49,637 bases of DNA from Pseudonocardia sp. SCN 73-27 (GTDB lineage: Bacteria; Actinomycetota; Actinomycetes; Mycobacteriales; Pseudonocardiaceae), in contig MEGH01000046.1 of NCBI GenBank assembly GCA_001725415.1, forward strand, positions 1,721 through 51,357, read 5' to 3'. The number at the start of each line of letters is the position of its first letter. Position 1 is the first letter of the stretch. The notes below the pieces were generated by a model. It did no database searches, was not told the origin of the DNA, and was given only the letters and a program-made list of their open reading frames with translations. Positions 38,959 to 48,607 of the stretch are shown here, one piece after another. The position numbers and the translations under genes are program-made.

Positions 38959-39308
38959 GGCAGTGCTCCGGTCTGGGTCCTGACGAGATGAGGAACCCGA
39001 GCCAGGTCTCGGAAGAGTTCGAGTGCCGCAGGGGTGGGCGGCGGAAACGTGCGCGCAGGCGACCTGGCTCAGCCGACGCGCAGGGCTACTACCTCTGCGC
39101 GCGGAGCGATGAACTCGGTGAGGCGCACGAGTGTGACGGTAGCAACGTCGCGCGTCCGGATCAACCGACCCACGGGGTCGCGGTCCGGTCGAGTGAAGCC
39201 CGCCGGGCAGCGGTGATGGTCTAGCATCAGCACAACAGGTTCATTTGTCATCCTGTTTCGACGCCGTGCCCTCGGCTCGGTCGATGTGGGAATCGGGGAG
39301 GTCCGCGG
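38959..39308. other. 350-bp regulatory gap before the GntR gene
   Basis: No convincing gene. The right part has a TAGCAT -10 box (39222-39227) and an inverted repeat AACAGG-N12-CCTGTT (39234-39257) overlapping the expected transcription start, a plausible autoregulatory operator for the FCD regulator that follows. A GGGGAGG ribosome binding site lies at about 39295-39301. A reverse-strand frame of 60 residues (39069-39251) crosses these sites and is not trusted. Confidence 0.5.
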
Positions 39309-40115
39309 ATGGCTGCCGGCGGCGACGCCTCCTCCCCGGAACCGGTGGCCCCGGTCGCCCCCGGACTCGCGGTCGGGCGTCGGTTGCGCGTCCCCAAGAT
39401 GGCCGAGCTCGTCGCGGCCCACCTGCGCCGCCAGATCATCCGGGGCGAGCTCTCCGCGGGCGACGCGCTGCCGTCGGAGGCCGCGCTCATGGAGCAGTTC
39501 CAGGTCTCCCGGCCCACGCTGCGCGAGGCGTTCCGCGTCCTGGAGTCCGAGTCGCTGATCAGCGTCCGGCGCGGCGCCCACGGGGGAGCGCGCGTCCAGG
39601 TCCCCGACGCCGACGTCGCCGCCCGCTACGCGGGCTTCATCCTCGAGCACCGCGGCACGACGCTGGAGGACGTCTACGACGCCCGCCTCGTCCTCGAACC
39701 GCCCTGTGTGGCCCTGCTGGCCGAGCGCCGCACCGACGAGGACGTCGTGCGCCTCAAGGCCGCCCTGAAGGCCCACGACGACGTCAGCGGCGACCACGAC
39801 CTCACGATCCGTACGCACACCGCGTTCCACACGCTGCTCATCGAGATGACCCGCAACCAGACGCTGCAGGTCCTCATCGGCATGATCGACCACATCATCG
39901 CGCTGGCGAACTGGTCGCACATCGCCGCGGACGCCGGGACACCTCAGCACCTGCGTGCCATCCGCCGCGGGTTGCGTGCCCACCACCTGGCCGTCGAGCA
40001 CATCGAGGCCCGTGACGCCGTCGCCGCCGAGGCGATCTGGCGCAAGCACCTGGAGGAGGCGCGGGAGTACCTGCTGCGCGCGGACTTCCGCACGGTGCTC
40101 GACCTCATGGACTGA
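39309..40115 (+). CDS. GntR-family regulator with FCD domain
   Basis: The 268-residue protein has a GntR winged helix at residues about 28-95 (A-A-H-L-R-R-Q-I-I-R-G-E-L-S-A-G-D-A-L-P-S-E and V-S-R-P-T-L-R-E-A-F-R-V-L-E). A FadR-type FCD effector domain follows (D-V-Y-D-A-R-L-V-L-E-P, then H-x-x-F-H-T-L-L and H-x-x-I-x-x-x-H-L metal/ligand positions). FCD regulators respond to organic acids; no adjacent catabolic gene reveals which. ATG 39309 has a strong ribosome binding site. The gene stands alone, ended by a large hairpin at 40226-40268. Confidence 0.9.
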   Translation: MAAGGDASSPEPVAPVAPGLAVGRRLRVPKMAELVAAHLRRQIIRGELSAGDALPSEAALMEQFQVSRPTLREAFRVLESESLISVRRGAHGGARVQVPDADVAARYAGFILEHRGTTLEDVYDARLVLEPPCVALLAERRTDEDVVRLKAALKAHDDVSGDHDLTIRTHTAFHTLLIEMTRNQTLQVLIGMIDHIIALANWSHIAADAGTPQHLRAIRRGLRAHHLAVEHIEARDAVAAEAIWRKHLEEAREYLLRADFRTVLDLMD

Positions 40116-40225
40116 GCGTCCGACTCCCGCACGTCATCCTGCCGAGTGCGACACCAGACTGCCTCGATCTCTGTCCGGACCAGCGTCACGTCGAACTCGC
40201 CGGGATGGTCGAACCCGGCGCAACG

Positions 40226-40268
40226 ACGACGAAGGCCCCGCCCGGAATCCGGGCGGGGCCTTCGTCGT
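40226..40268. terminator. 43-base bidirectional terminator
   Basis: Arms ACGACGAAGGCCCCGCCCGG and its complement form a nearly uninterrupted 21-bp stem around position 40247. It lies between the convergent GntR gene and qcrB, 12 bases beyond the qcrB stop. Confidence 0.9.
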
Positions 40269-40280
40269 GGAGTGCGACCG

Positions 40281-41972
40281 TCAGTCGGTCGGGTCCTTCG
40301 GGCGTCCGGCGTCGGGGCGACCGGCCAGGGCCGGCTCGTCACGACGCTCGCGCTCGTTGATCCGCTCGACCTCGGCATGGTGGTTCGCCGCCCGTGCCTG
40401 CTCCAGCGCCACGGTCTCCTCGACCGGGTCCGGGGTGAGCAGCGAGCCGGCGACCGACTGGCCCGACGAGCCGAGCTGGTTCATCCGCTTGGGCACCGGG
40501 GCGCCCTGGTAGGCCAGCGGAATGGCGTGTCCGTGGGAGTCCACGCCGCCGAGAGGCTGGTGGACCTCGATGAACTCGCCGTGCGGCAGCCGCTTGATGA
40601 TGCCGGTCTCGATGCCGTGCTCGAGGACCGCGCGGTCGGACCGCTGCAGGCCGATGCAGATGCGGTAGGTCACCCAGTACGCGATCGGCGGGACGATCAG
40701 GGCGCCGAGGCGTCCGGCCCACGTGGTCGCGTTCAGGGAGACGTGGAAGAAGTAGGCGATCCAGTCGTTGATGCCCGAGAGCACCAGCCACAGGTAGAAC
40801 GAGATCCCCATGACGCCCAGCGAGGTACGGACCGGCGCGTCACGCGGGCGCTGCAGCAGGTTGTGCAGCGCGTTGTCCTTGGTGAACCGTCGTTCCAGCG
40901 CCGGGTAGATGCCCGCGACGATGTAGAGCAGCGGGAGGAACGCGGCCGTGCCCCAGAAGGCGGCGGGGATCGTGTAGTTCCCCAGGTAGATCTCCCACGG
41001 CGGGAAGATGCGGGCCATCCCCTCGGTGAACAGCACGTACCAGTCGGGCTGCGACCCCGCCGAGATGTGCGCGGGGTCGTACGGGCCGAAGTTCCAGATC
41101 GGGTTGATCTGGAACAGGCCCGCCATCAGGCCGATGACACCGACGGTGACGGCGAAGAACGCGCCACCCTTGGCCGCGAAGGCCGGGAGGATGCGGACGC
41201 CGACGACGTTGTGCTCCGTGCGGCCGGGGCCGGGGAACTGGGTGTGCTTCTGGTACCAGACCAGGCCGACGTGCACGGCGATGAGCGCCAGCAGGATGCC
41301 CGGGATGATCAGCACGTGCGCGATGTAGAAGCGCGGGATGATCTCGGTGCCGGGGAACTCGCCGCCGAACAGCAGCCACTGCAGCCAGGTTCCGATGACC
41401 GGGGCGGTCATCGTGATGCCGGACATGATCCGCAGGCCGGTGCCGGACAGCAGGTCGTCGGGCAGCGAGTAGCCGGTGAGGCCCTCGAAGAAGCCCAGCA
41501 GCACCAGGACGACGCCGATGATCCAGTTCGTCTCACGCGGCTTGCGGAACGCGCCGGTGAAGAACACCCGGAACATGTGGACGACCATCGCGGCCATGAA
41601 CAGCAGGGCCGACCAGTGGTGGACCTGGCGGACGAACAGGCCGCCGCGCACGTCCATGGAGATGGCGACCGAGCTCTCGAACGCCTTCGACATGTGGACG
41701 CCGCGCAGGTTGTCGAACGACCCGTTGTAGGTGACCTCGGTCATCGACGGGTCGAAGAACAGCGCCAGGTACGTACCGGAGAGCAGCAGGACGATGAAGC
41801 TGTACAGCGCGATCTCACCGAGCATGAACGACCAGTGCGTCGGGAAGACCTTGTTGAACTGCTTACGCATGCCGGCGGCCGGGTGGAACCGCTGGTCAAG
41901 CTCGTCGAGCGCCACTCCGGCCTTGGCCTGCAGCCCGCTGGGCGAGCTCGTGGGGGTCGTGATCGAACTCAT
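40281..41972 (-). CDS. qcrB: cytochrome bc1 complex cytochrome b subunit
   Basis: The 563-residue membrane protein is cytochrome b of the actinobacterial menaquinol:cytochrome c oxidoreductase. [12 protein letters not shown] and [11 protein letters not shown] carry heme-ligating histidines, with the paired ones in M-V-V-H-M-F and A-V-H-V-G-L-V. The P-P-W-E quinol-site motif is present (I-F-P-P-W-E-I-Y). A long hydrophilic C-terminal tail is normal for the group. ATG 41972 has GGAG upstream and overlaps the qcrA stop (ATGA). It is the last gene of ctaE-qcrC-qcrA-qcrB, ended by a strong terminator. Confidence 0.96.
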   Translation of the reverse strand: MSSITTPTSSPSGLQAKAGVALDELDQRFHPAAGMRKQFNKVFPTHWSFMLGEIALYSFIVLLLSGTYLALFFDPSMTEVTYNGSFDNLRGVHMSKAFESSVAISMDVRGGLFVRQVHHWSALLFMAAMVVHMFRVFFTGAFRKPRETNWIIGVVLVLLGFFEGLTGYSLPDDLLSGTGLRIMSGITMTAPVIGTWLQWLLFGGEFPGTEIIPRFYIAHVLIIPGILLALIAVHVGLVWYQKHTQFPGPGRTEHNVVGVRILPAFAAKGGAFFAVTVGVIGLMAGLFQINPIWNFGPYDPAHISAGSQPDWYVLFTEGMARIFPPWEIYLGNYTIPAAFWGTAAFLPLLYIVAGIYPALERRFTKDNALHNLLQRPRDAPVRTSLGVMGISFYLWLVLSGINDWIAYFFHVSLNATTWAGRLGALIVPPIAYWVTYRICIGLQRSDRAVLEHGIETGIIKRLPHGEFIEVHQPLGGVDSHGHAIPLAYQGAPVPKRMNQLGSSGQSVAGSLLTPDPVEETVALEQARAANHHAEVERINERERRDEPALAGRPDAGRPKDPTD

Positions 41973-43105
41973 GATCTCCGCTCCCAGAATGCGGGGCCGA
42001 CTGCTTCGTGGAAGTCGCTGAGTGCCACGAAGTAACCCTGCTCGTCGACCGTGATGGGCAGCTGCGGCAGTGCCCGGGTCGCAGGCCCGAACACGGGGCG
42101 AGCGTACTCCGTCGCGAGGAACTGCGACTGGTGACAAGGACACAGGATGCGGTTGTCCTGTGCCTGGTACAGCGAGGTGGGGCAGCCCAGGTGGGTGCAG
42201 ATCTTCGAGAAGGCGTAGTAGTCGCCGTAGTTGAAGTTCTCCTGGCCTGCCCGCTTGACGACCTTCGTGCCGGGCCGCAGGCGGATCAGCATGACCGGGG
42301 CGTCGGAGGCCTTCTGCGCATGCAGGAGGGCCTCCTCGTTGCCCCGCTCGCTCTCCCGGAACGGGAAGACCGTCTGCATCGAGCCGGGCTCCATGTCCTC
42401 CGGGCGCACCCGGCGGATGTCGTCGAGCTCACCGGTGTCGGCGCGCAGGTAGACCGTCTCGCCGTTCGTCGACTTCCAGCCCGTGACCCACAGCGGGGAG
42501 TCCGGGCCGTCCTTCCACGGGTTGCGGATCAGCGGGCCGATCGCCGCGATGCCCAGGCCGATGCCGAACAGACCCGCCGCCGCACCCGCCGACCGCTTGA
42601 TCAGCGAACGGCGCGCGATCGTCGTGTCCTTGCCCGCCGAGGCGAGCTGGGCCATGACGGTGCGGCGGGCGACCTCGTCGGACCGACCGTCGTGACGCTG
42701 CTGGACCGAGACCTCTTCGGGGAAGAACTTCCGGACGTAGGTGATCACACCGACGCCCAGCGACAGCACCGCCAGGCCGAAGGTGATGCCGACGGCCGGC
42801 GTGTACAGCGAGTACATCGTGTAGCCGGGGTCGGACGGCGGCCGGTACTCGTGCGGCCATGCGATGAACGCGACGACGAACGCCAGCGCCGCGATCGCCG
42901 ACAGGCCGAACCAGAAGGCGACGGCGCGCTCGGCGCGCTTCTCCGCCCGCGTCCCGGGGATCGGGAACTTCGGGGCGTTGTGCTGGACGACCACGTCGTC
43001 TAGCTCGGTGGCGAGCCGGGCGAGCTCCTCGGGCGACATCTCGTCGAGCTCGGCCGCGGTCGGGGTCGGCTTGGCGCCGCCCTCACCCGTCGTGACGCCG
43101 CTCAT
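41969..43105 (-). CDS. qcrA: Rieske iron-sulfur subunit of the cytochrome bc1 complex
   Basis: The 378-residue protein has three predicted membrane helices in its N-terminal half, as actinobacterial QcrA does. The C-terminal Rieske domain has C-T-H-L-G-C and C-P-C-H-Q-S, which bind the 2Fe-2S cluster. The N-terminal region is acidic and Thr/Pro-rich. ATG 43105 is chosen because GGGAG lies eight bases upstream and it overlaps the qcrC stop (ATGA). It sits between qcrC and qcrB and is translationally coupled to both. Confidence 0.96.
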   Translation of the reverse strand: MSGVTTGEGGAKPTPTAAELDEMSPEELARLATELDDVVVQHNAPKFPIPGTRAEKRAERAVAFWFGLSAIAALAFVVAFIAWPHEYRPPSDPGYTMYSLYTPAVGITFGLAVLSLGVGVITYVRKFFPEEVSVQQRHDGRSDEVARRTVMAQLASAGKDTTIARRSLIKRSAGAAAGLFGIGLGIAAIGPLIRNPWKDGPDSPLWVTGWKSTNGETVYLRADTGELDDIRRVRPEDMEPGSMQTVFPFRESERGNEEALLHAQKASDAPVMLIRLRPGTKVVKRAGQENFNYGDYYAFSKICTHLGCPTSLYQAQDNRILCPCHQSQFLATEYARPVFGPATRALPQLPITVDEQGYFVALSDFHEAVGPAFWERRS

Positions 43106-43962
43106 TGCTTTGCTCCCAACCACATCGCGAAACCGACGAGTGCGGCAATGCCCACGATGAAGGCGATGACACCCTCGGACGTCGGGCCGATGCCACCCAG
43201 ACCCGCCCCACCGACGTCGTTGTTGCCGTCACCGACGGACTTGACGAAGGCGATGATGTCCTCCTTCTCCTCCGGCGAGAGCTGCGCGTCGGAGAACTTG
43301 GGCATGTTCTGCGGGCCCGTGAGCATGGCCGCGTAGATCTGCGACTCGGAGGCCGGGTCGAGCGCCGGGGCGAACTTGCCGGACGACAGCGCGCCACCGC
43401 GACCGGTGAAGTTGTGGCACGACGCGCAGTTCAGACGGAACAGCTCGCCGCCGCGCGCCGGGTCGCTGCCGCGCAGCGCCTCACCGGTGGCCGCCGGCAG
43501 CGTGGGGCCGCCGCCGTTGGCCTGGATGAACGCGCCCAGCGCCGACAGGTTCTCCTGACCCTCCTGCGTGTGGGGGTCGAACTCGGCCTTCGGCGGCTTG
43601 CGCACCGCCTGGGCCTCCTGCCGGGCCAGCGGCATCCGACCGGACGAGACCTGGAAGTAGACGGCCGCGTCGCCCACGCCGACCAGGCTCGGGCCGCGGT
43701 CCGTCACCCCCTGCAGGTTCGAGCCGTGGCAGGAGATGCAGGCGTTGTTGTACAGGTCCTGGCCCTTGGCGACCGTCGCGGCGTCGGCCTGCTGGGCGAC
43801 CGCGGTCTGCGGTGCCGGCTCGACGACGGAATAGAGGGCGCCGACCGACAGCAGCCCGATTCCCAGCGCGAGCGCTCCGGCCAGCCGGCGCCGCACCTTG
43901 CCGTGCGGTCGTCGGCCACGGCGGGACCGCGGCTCAGGTGGTGTGGTGGTCGTGGATTCCAT
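43102..43962 (-). CDS. qcrC: diheme cytochrome c subunit of the bc1 complex
   Basis: The 286-residue protein has an N-terminal membrane anchor after an Arg-rich start, two c-type heme sites (C-I-S-C-H and C-A-S-C-H), and a C-terminal membrane helix ([14 protein letters not shown]). The fused diheme cytochrome c replaces a soluble cytochrome c in actinobacterial bcc-aa3 supercomplexes. ATG 43962 gives the normal N-terminus; the open frame upstream is not family-like. The stop overlaps qcrA, and ctaE lies 52 bases upstream on the same strand. Confidence 0.95.
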   Translation of the reverse strand: MESTTTTPPEPRSRRGRRPHGKVRRRLAGALALGIGLLSVGALYSVVEPAPQTAVAQQADAATVAKGQDLYNNACISCHGSNLQGVTDRGPSLVGVGDAAVYFQVSSGRMPLARQEAQAVRKPPKAEFDPHTQEGQENLSALGAFIQANGGGPTLPAATGEALRGSDPARGGELFRLNCASCHNFTGRGGALSSGKFAPALDPASESQIYAAMLTGPQNMPKFSDAQLSPEEKEDIIAFVKSVGDGNNDVGGAGLGGIGPTSEGVIAFIVGIAALVGFAMWLGAKQ

Positions 43963-44014
43963 CGTCGGCGTTGTCCAACCCTCGCGTCGTGTTCGGGGCG
44001 CTTGCGAAGCAGGC

Positions 44015-44617
44015 CTAGCGGATGAAGTAGATGACGGCGAACAGGCCGACCCACACCACGTCGACGAAGTGCCAGTAGTACGACACGACGATCGCCGCAG
44101 TGGCCTGCGCCGGGGTGAACTTGCTGAGCTTGGTGCGGATGAGCAGGTACACGAACGCCACGAGACCACCGGTCACGTGCAGCGCGTGGAAGCCCGTCGC
44201 GAGGTAGAAGACGGTGCCGTACGCGCTGGAGGACAGCGTCGTGTGGTGCTCCTCGACCAGCACCCGGTACTCGTTCGCCTGACCGAGCACGAAGATCGCG
44301 CCCATGATCAGGGTGAGGATGTACCAGCGGCGCAGGCCGAACACGTCGCCGCGCTCGGCCGCGAACACGCCGAACTGGCACGTGAACGACGAGGCGACGA
44401 GGATGATCGTCACGACGAGGGCATAGGGGACGTTGAGCTCGGTCGGCGGGGGAGGCCATTCACCGACGTTCTGCGCGCGCGCAGTGAAGTAGATGGAGAA
44501 CAGCCCGGCGAAGAACATCAGCTCGCTGGACAGCCAGACGATGGTGCCGATGCTGACCAGGTTCGGGCGGTTCAGCGAATGGATCCGCGCGCTGATGTTG
44601 GGGGCGGCTGTCGTCAC
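44015..44617 (-). CDS. ctaE: cytochrome c oxidase subunit III
   Basis: The 200-residue protein has five hydrophobic segments and the subunit III signatures [13 protein letters not shown] and [25 protein letters not shown] is at the C terminus. It belongs to the aa3 oxidase and leads the ctaE-qcrCAB unit, the standard actinobacterial order. GTG 44617 lies six bases after a reverse-strand CATAAT (44624-44629 on the forward strand), so the operon mRNA is probably leaderless. Confidence 0.95.
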   Translation of the reverse strand: MTTAAPNISARIHSLNRPNLVSIGTIVWLSSELMFFAGLFSIYFTARAQNVGEWPPPPTELNVPYALVVTIILVASSFTCQFGVFAAERGDVFGLRRWYILTLIMGAIFVLGQANEYRVLVEEHHTTLSSSAYGTVFYLATGFHALHVTGGLVAFVYLLIRTKLSKFTPAQATAAIVVSYYWHFVDVVWVGLFAVIYFIR

Positions 44618-44799
44618 CCGGGCATTATGACCCCACCCGAACTTCTACAGCGTGTCGGGGGACCAGGGACCTACGTCACTCCTCCTCGGGCGTAACGCCG
44701 CACGCCCGCGCCCGGTTCCCGCACGGCACCCGGGGCCTGCGACGCAGCCGATCACCGCGCGCGCCGGCGGGTGTGCCGGTGCCCATTACGATGACGCGC

Positions 44800-45249
44800 G
44801 TGACCAGCCCCGCGCCCCGCAACGCCGGAGCGGCCTCCGAGCCGCACCGCCCCCTCCACGTGCTCGTGTTCAGCCACCGCCCCGAGGTCCGGGAGGGGAT
44901 CGTGTCGGCCGTCGGCCGCCGCCCCGCCCCCGATCTCGGCCGCGTCACCTTCACCGAGGTGGGCACGATCGCCGACGTCCTCGCCGCGGCCGACGCCGGC
45001 GGGCAGGACCTGCTGGTCCTCGATGGCGAGGCACAGCCGACCGGGGGCATGGGCCTGTCGCGTCAGCTCAAGAACGAGATCACCGACTGCCCGCCGATCC
45101 TCGTCACGGTCCGCCGCCGCGACGACCGGTGGCTCGCCACGTGGTCGCAGGCCGACGCCGTCCTCGTGCACCCGCTCGACCCGCTCGCCGCGGCCGAGAC
45201 GGTCGCCGACGTCCTGCGGCGCACCGCGGGCGTCGCCGTGCGTGGCTGA
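44800..45249 (+). CDS. atypical receiver-domain (pseudo-response-regulator) protein
   Basis: The 149-residue protein resembles a CheY-like receiver: [13 protein letters not shown] as first strand and helix, Q-D-L-L-V-L-D-G-E carrying an Asp at the phospho-acceptor position, then P-P-I-L-V-T-V and [10 protein letters not shown]. The usual acidic pair after strand 1 is replaced by S-H-R-P and the conserved Lys is not obvious, so phosphorylation is doubtful. There is no output domain. GTG 44800 follows TACGAT (44787-44792) by seven bases. It overlaps trpD by eight bases and is divergent from ctaE across about 180 bases. Confidence 0.75.
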   Translation: MTSPAPRNAGAASEPHRPLHVLVFSHRPEVREGIVSAVGRRPAPDLGRVTFTEVGTIADVLAAADAGGQDLLVLDGEAQPTGGMGLSRQLKNEITDCPPILVTVRRRDDRWLATWSQADAVLVHPLDPLAAAETVADVLRRTAGVAVRG

Positions 45250-46345
45250 CGTGGCGGCGCAGGTGTCCGGGCGGCCCGAGGGCAGGACGTGGCCGAGGCT
45301 GCTCGCCAGCCTGATCGCCGGTCGTGACCTCGACACCGCCGACACGGCCTGGGTGATGGACCGGGTGCTGTCGGAGGACGCCACACCTGCCCAGTTGGCG
45401 GGGTTCCTGGTCGGCCTGCGGGCCAAGGGGGAGACGGCTGCCGAGGTCGCGGGTCTCGCCGAGGCGATGCTGGCCCGCGCGCAGCGGGTCGGCGTCAGCG
45501 GCCCGGCGGTCGACATCGTCGGCACCGGTGGGGACCAGGCGCACACCGTCAACATCTCCACGATGGCGGCGATCGTCGTCGCCGCCGCGGGTGTGCCGGT
45601 CGTCAAGCACGGCAACCGGGCGGCGACGTCGAAGTGCGGCGCGGCCGACCTGCTGCAGGAGGTCGGGGTGGCCATCGCGCTGCCCTCGGCCGGCGTCGAG
45701 GCCTGCGTGGCCGAGGTGGGGATCGGGTTCTGCTTCGCGCCCGTCTTCCACCCCGCGATGCGCCACACCTCGGGGCCGCGTGCCGAGCTCGGCGTGCCGA
45801 CGGCGATGAACCTGCTCGGCCCGCTCACCAACCCGGCGCAGCCGTCCGCGGGTCTCGTGGGCTGCGCCGACGGCCGGCTCGCCCCCGTCATCGCGCAGAT
45901 CTTCGCCTCGCGCGGTCAGTCGGTCCTCGTCGTCCGCGGCGACGACGGGCTCGACGAGCTCACCACGACCATGAGGTCGACGGTGTGGGTCGCCGGCGGG
46001 GGCACGGTCCGCGTCGCGGGTGTCGACCCGGCGGAGCTGGGCATCGAGCCCGCCACCAGGGAGGACCTGCGCGGTGGCGACGCCCCGTTCAACGCCGCCG
46101 CCTGCCACGCCCTGCTCGCGGGCAAGCACGGTCCCGTCCGTGACGCCGTCCTGCTCAACGCTGCCGGCGCACTGGTCGCCGCCGACGGCGTGCCTGCCGA
46201 CGCGGTGCCGGGTTCCGACGACACGCCGGACCTGACGGGTCCGCTGCGTGGTGCGCTCGAGCGTGCGGCCGCGGCCGTCGACTCCGGTGCGGCCGCCGAC
46301 CTGCTCGCCCGCTGGGTGTCGGTGTCGACGCGGCTGGCCGGCTGA
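45242..46345 (+). CDS. trpD: anthranilate phosphoribosyltransferase
   Basis: The 367-residue enzyme joins anthranilate and PRPP in tryptophan synthesis. [14 protein letters not shown] is the PRPP-binding glycine-rich motif, followed by [25 protein letters not shown] and N-L-L-G-P-L-T-N-P complete the signature. GTG 45242 (or GTG 45251) overlaps the pseudo-receiver gene. As in other actinobacteria it is separated from the other trp genes and lies next to the ctaE-qcr locus. A perfect hairpin terminator follows. Confidence 0.94.
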   Translation: MADVAAQVSGRPEGRTWPRLLASLIAGRDLDTADTAWVMDRVLSEDATPAQLAGFLVGLRAKGETAAEVAGLAEAMLARAQRVGVSGPAVDIVGTGGDQAHTVNISTMAAIVVAAAGVPVVKHGNRAATSKCGAADLLQEVGVAIALPSAGVEACVAEVGIGFCFAPVFHPAMRHTSGPRAELGVPTAMNLLGPLTNPAQPSAGLVGCADGRLAPVIAQIFASRGQSVLVVRGDDGLDELTTTMRSTVWVAGGGTVRVAGVDPAELGIEPATREDLRGGDAPFNAAACHALLAGKHGPVRDAVLLNAAGALVAADGVPADAVPGSDDTPDLTGPLRGALERAAAAVDSGAAADLLARWVSVSTRLAG

Positions 46346-46356
46346 CCGTTCCTCAC

Positions 46357-46392
46357 GTCGTGTGGCGGAGACCCGTGGGTCCGCCACACGAC
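46357..46392. terminator. bidirectional terminator between trpD and the AsnC-domain gene
   Basis: Thirteen-base perfect arms GTCGTGTGGCGGA (46357-46369) and TCCGCCACACGAC (46380-46392) with a 10-base loop between two convergent stops. Confidence 0.9.
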
Positions 46393-46395
46393 CGG

Positions 46396-46674
46396 TCAGT
46401 CCATGCCGGCGGTGAAGATCGCATCGTTCTCCGTGCTGGAGTAGGAGCGGAACGCGATGTGGGTGTCGGTACGCACCACACCGGCGACCTTGCTCAGCCG
46501 GCCCGCGATGACGTCGGCCAGGTCCTCGTGCGCGGCGACCTTGACGACCGCGATGAGGTCGACATCGCCCGCGCACGAGTACACCTCGCTGACCCCGTCG
46601 AGGTCGGCGATCGCCTGCGCGGTCTCGGGAATCCGGTCGGCGGCGGTGTGCACCATGACGATCGCGGTGATCAC
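46396..46674 (-). CDS. stand-alone Lrp/AsnC ligand-binding (RAM) domain protein
   Basis: The 92-residue protein consists only of the AsnC-type effector domain: I-T-A-I-V-M-V-H-T-A, then V-S-E-V-Y-S-C-A-G-D-V-D-L-I-A-V-V-K and the closing T-D-T-H-I-A-F-R-S-Y-S. There is no helix-turn-helix. Such proteins bind amino acids as oligomers and may modulate full-length Lrp proteins. GTG 46674 has AGGAGG eight bases upstream, so the longer frame to 46755 is not used. It may sense an amino acid near trpD, but this is only suggested by position. Confidence 0.88.
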   Translation of the reverse strand: MITAIVMVHTAADRIPETAQAIADLDGVSEVYSCAGDVDLIAVVKVAAHEDLADVIAGRLSKVAGVVRTDTHIAFRSYSSTENDAIFTAGMD

Positions 46675-46754
46675 GGTTGCCCTCCTGGGGGACGTCGGGG
46701 CGGTCCCGGCCACGCACGGCACACGGCGGCGCGGGCGGCGACCGGGACCGAACA

Positions 46755-48512
46755 CTAGCCGAGGGTGATCTCCGAGGGACTGCCGAGCGGCACCGGCCGG
46801 GCGCGCCGCGCCCAGTCCTCCCAGGAGGCCGCGCCGTGGGCGGGTTCTGCCCAGGCAGGCTCGCTGTGCACCAGCCGCGTCCCGCCGGTGGTGAGCCAGC
46901 GGCGGACCAGGTTCACCTCCTCCGCCGGCGCACCGGCCAGCGGCCCGTCGGCGGGCAGGATCGTCTGGGCGCTGCGGCGCAACGACTCCACGACCGGCAT
47001 CGGCGGGGTGCCGCGGCGCGCGACGCCGGCCGCCGCGAGCAGACCGTGCCGGACCACGGCGAGCTCCCAGCCGCCGCGCCCATCGGGACGGGCACCCACC
47101 ACCTCGGGCAGCGCGGCCAGCGCGGCGAGCTGCTGCGACCGGGCCAGCGCCGACGCGAGCGCGGCCAGCCGGTCGCGGCTCCGCGCCGCCGACTCGAACC
47201 GCTCACCCGCGGCGAGCTGCTCGATCCGGTCGGCCAGCACGCGCAGGGGGGCGTCGTCGTCGCCGGTGACCAGGCCGCGCAGCGCGTGCACGCCAGGGGC
47301 GTAGGCCTCGATCGTCTGCAGGCCCGCGCACGGCGCCCGGCAGCGGTCGAGCTCGTGGAGCACGCACGGACTCGCCGAGGGGGAGCGGGCCGGGATGCGC
47401 TGCGTGCAGCTGCGGATCGGCAGCGCGTCGAGCAAGGTCTCCACCGCGTCGGTCGCGCCGCGCCGCGACCCGAACGGACCCAGCGCCGACGCCCGCGGCG
47501 CCGTCACCACCGACAGCCGTGGGAACGCCTCCTCGGTCGGCGCGACCCACCACGCGCGGTGCGGGTTGCGGGAGCGCCGGTTGTAGCGGGGCCGGTGCGC
47601 CGCGATGAGCCGCAGCTCCCGCACCCCCGCCTCCAGTGCGTGCGCGCACACCACGGTGTCGACGCGCTCGGCCAGCTCCACCATCTCCCGCACCCGGCGG
47701 CGCCGCTCGCCCGCGGTGAAGTAGCTGCGGACCCGGCGCCGCAGATCACCGCTGGTGCCGACGTACAGCACCTCGTCGCGGGCCCCGCGGAACAGATAGA
47801 CCCCCGCCGCCGACGGCACGTCGCGCGCCAGCGTCCGCCGCCTGCGCACGCGTTCGGGCGGCCGATGCGCCGACGACTCCCGCGCCAGCGACAGGAGCTC
47901 CTCCAGGCTCTGCACCCCGAGGTTGCCGATCCGCTCCATCAGGTGGTGCAGCACCTCGACGGTGGCGCGCGCGTCGGCCAGCGCCCGGTGCGTCGGCTGC
48001 GTCGACGTGCCGAACAGCCGGGCCAGCGCGCCGAGCCGCACGCTGGGGGCCTCGGCGTGGCTGAGCACCGCGCGCGCCAGCCGGGCCGTGCACAGCACCG
48101 GGGGGCGCGGCCACGGCCGCTCGTGGCGCTCGCACGCCGCCCGCAGGAACCCGGCGTCGAACGGGGCGTTGTGCGCCACCAGGACCGCGCCGCCCAGGAA
48201 CTCCAGCAGCGCGGGCAGCACCTCACCCAGCCGCGGCGCGCCCGTGACCATCGCCGTGGTGATGCCGGTGAGCGCCACGATGTTGGGCGGAAGGCCCGTC
48301 CCCGGGTCGACGAGCGTGGCCAGCTCGCCCAGCACCTCCCCGCCGCGGACCTTCACCGCGCCGACCTCGGTGATCGAGTCGTTGTTGGCCGAGCCGCCAG
48401 TGGTCTCCAGGTCGAGCACCACGAACGTGACGTCGCGCAGAGGCGTGCCCAGCTCGTCGAACGACAGCTGCGGGAGTGCGCCGGGACGTGCGGATCCGGG
48501 GGGAGCGGACAC
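46755..48512 (-). CDS. DEDD 3'-5' exonuclease with UvrC-like GIY-YIG domain
   Basis: The 585-residue protein joins a DnaQ/epsilon-type exonuclease (residues about 28-200; V-V-L-D-L-E-T-T-G with Asp34 and Glu36, then H-N-A-P-F-D and H-R-A-L-A-D-A) to a GIY-YIG nuclease domain near 235-265 (A-G-V-Y-L-F-R-G ... L-Y-V-G-T-S-G-D-L-R-R-R-V). A UvrC-like Cys region with C-x-A-P-C follows. This architecture is known in actinobacteria next to trpD; a DNA-repair role is likely but its exact function is unsettled. GTG 48512 follows a reverse-strand TACCGT (48520-48525) by seven bases, i.e. a leaderless start. Confidence 0.9.
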   Translation of the reverse strand: MSAPPGSARPGALPQLSFDELGTPLRDVTFVVLDLETTGGSANNDSITEVGAVKVRGGEVLGELATLVDPGTGLPPNIVALTGITTAMVTGAPRLGEVLPALLEFLGGAVLVAHNAPFDAGFLRAACERHERPWPRPPVLCTARLARAVLSHAEAPSVRLGALARLFGTSTQPTHRALADARATVEVLHHLMERIGNLGVQSLEELLSLARESSAHRPPERVRRRRTLARDVPSAAGVYLFRGARDEVLYVGTSGDLRRRVRSYFTAGERRRRVREMVELAERVDTVVCAHALEAGVRELRLIAAHRPRYNRRSRNPHRAWWVAPTEEAFPRLSVVTAPRASALGPFGSRRGATDAVETLLDALPIRSCTQRIPARSPSASPCVLHELDRCRAPCAGLQTIEAYAPGVHALRGLVTGDDDAPLRVLADRIEQLAAGERFESAARSRDRLAALASALARSQQLAALAALPEVVGARPDGRGGWELAVVRHGLLAAAGVARRGTPPMPVVESLRRSAQTILPADGPLAGAPAEEVNLVRRWLTTGGTRLVHSEPAWAEPAHGAASWEDWARRARPVPLGSPSEITLG

Positions 48513-48607
48513 GGCGCCGACGGTAGCCGCGGGCACCGACAGGATCGCGCGCCCGCGTGCATGCGTGGCGGTCGCGGCAGCCGGACGCACACGGATAACC
48601 TGGTCGG

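Noticed and set aside
39069-39251. Reverse-strand 60-residue ORF in front of the GntR gene
   Set aside because: It crosses the GntR -10 box and operator-like dyad, has mixed third-position composition and no ribosome binding site. Possible but not supported.
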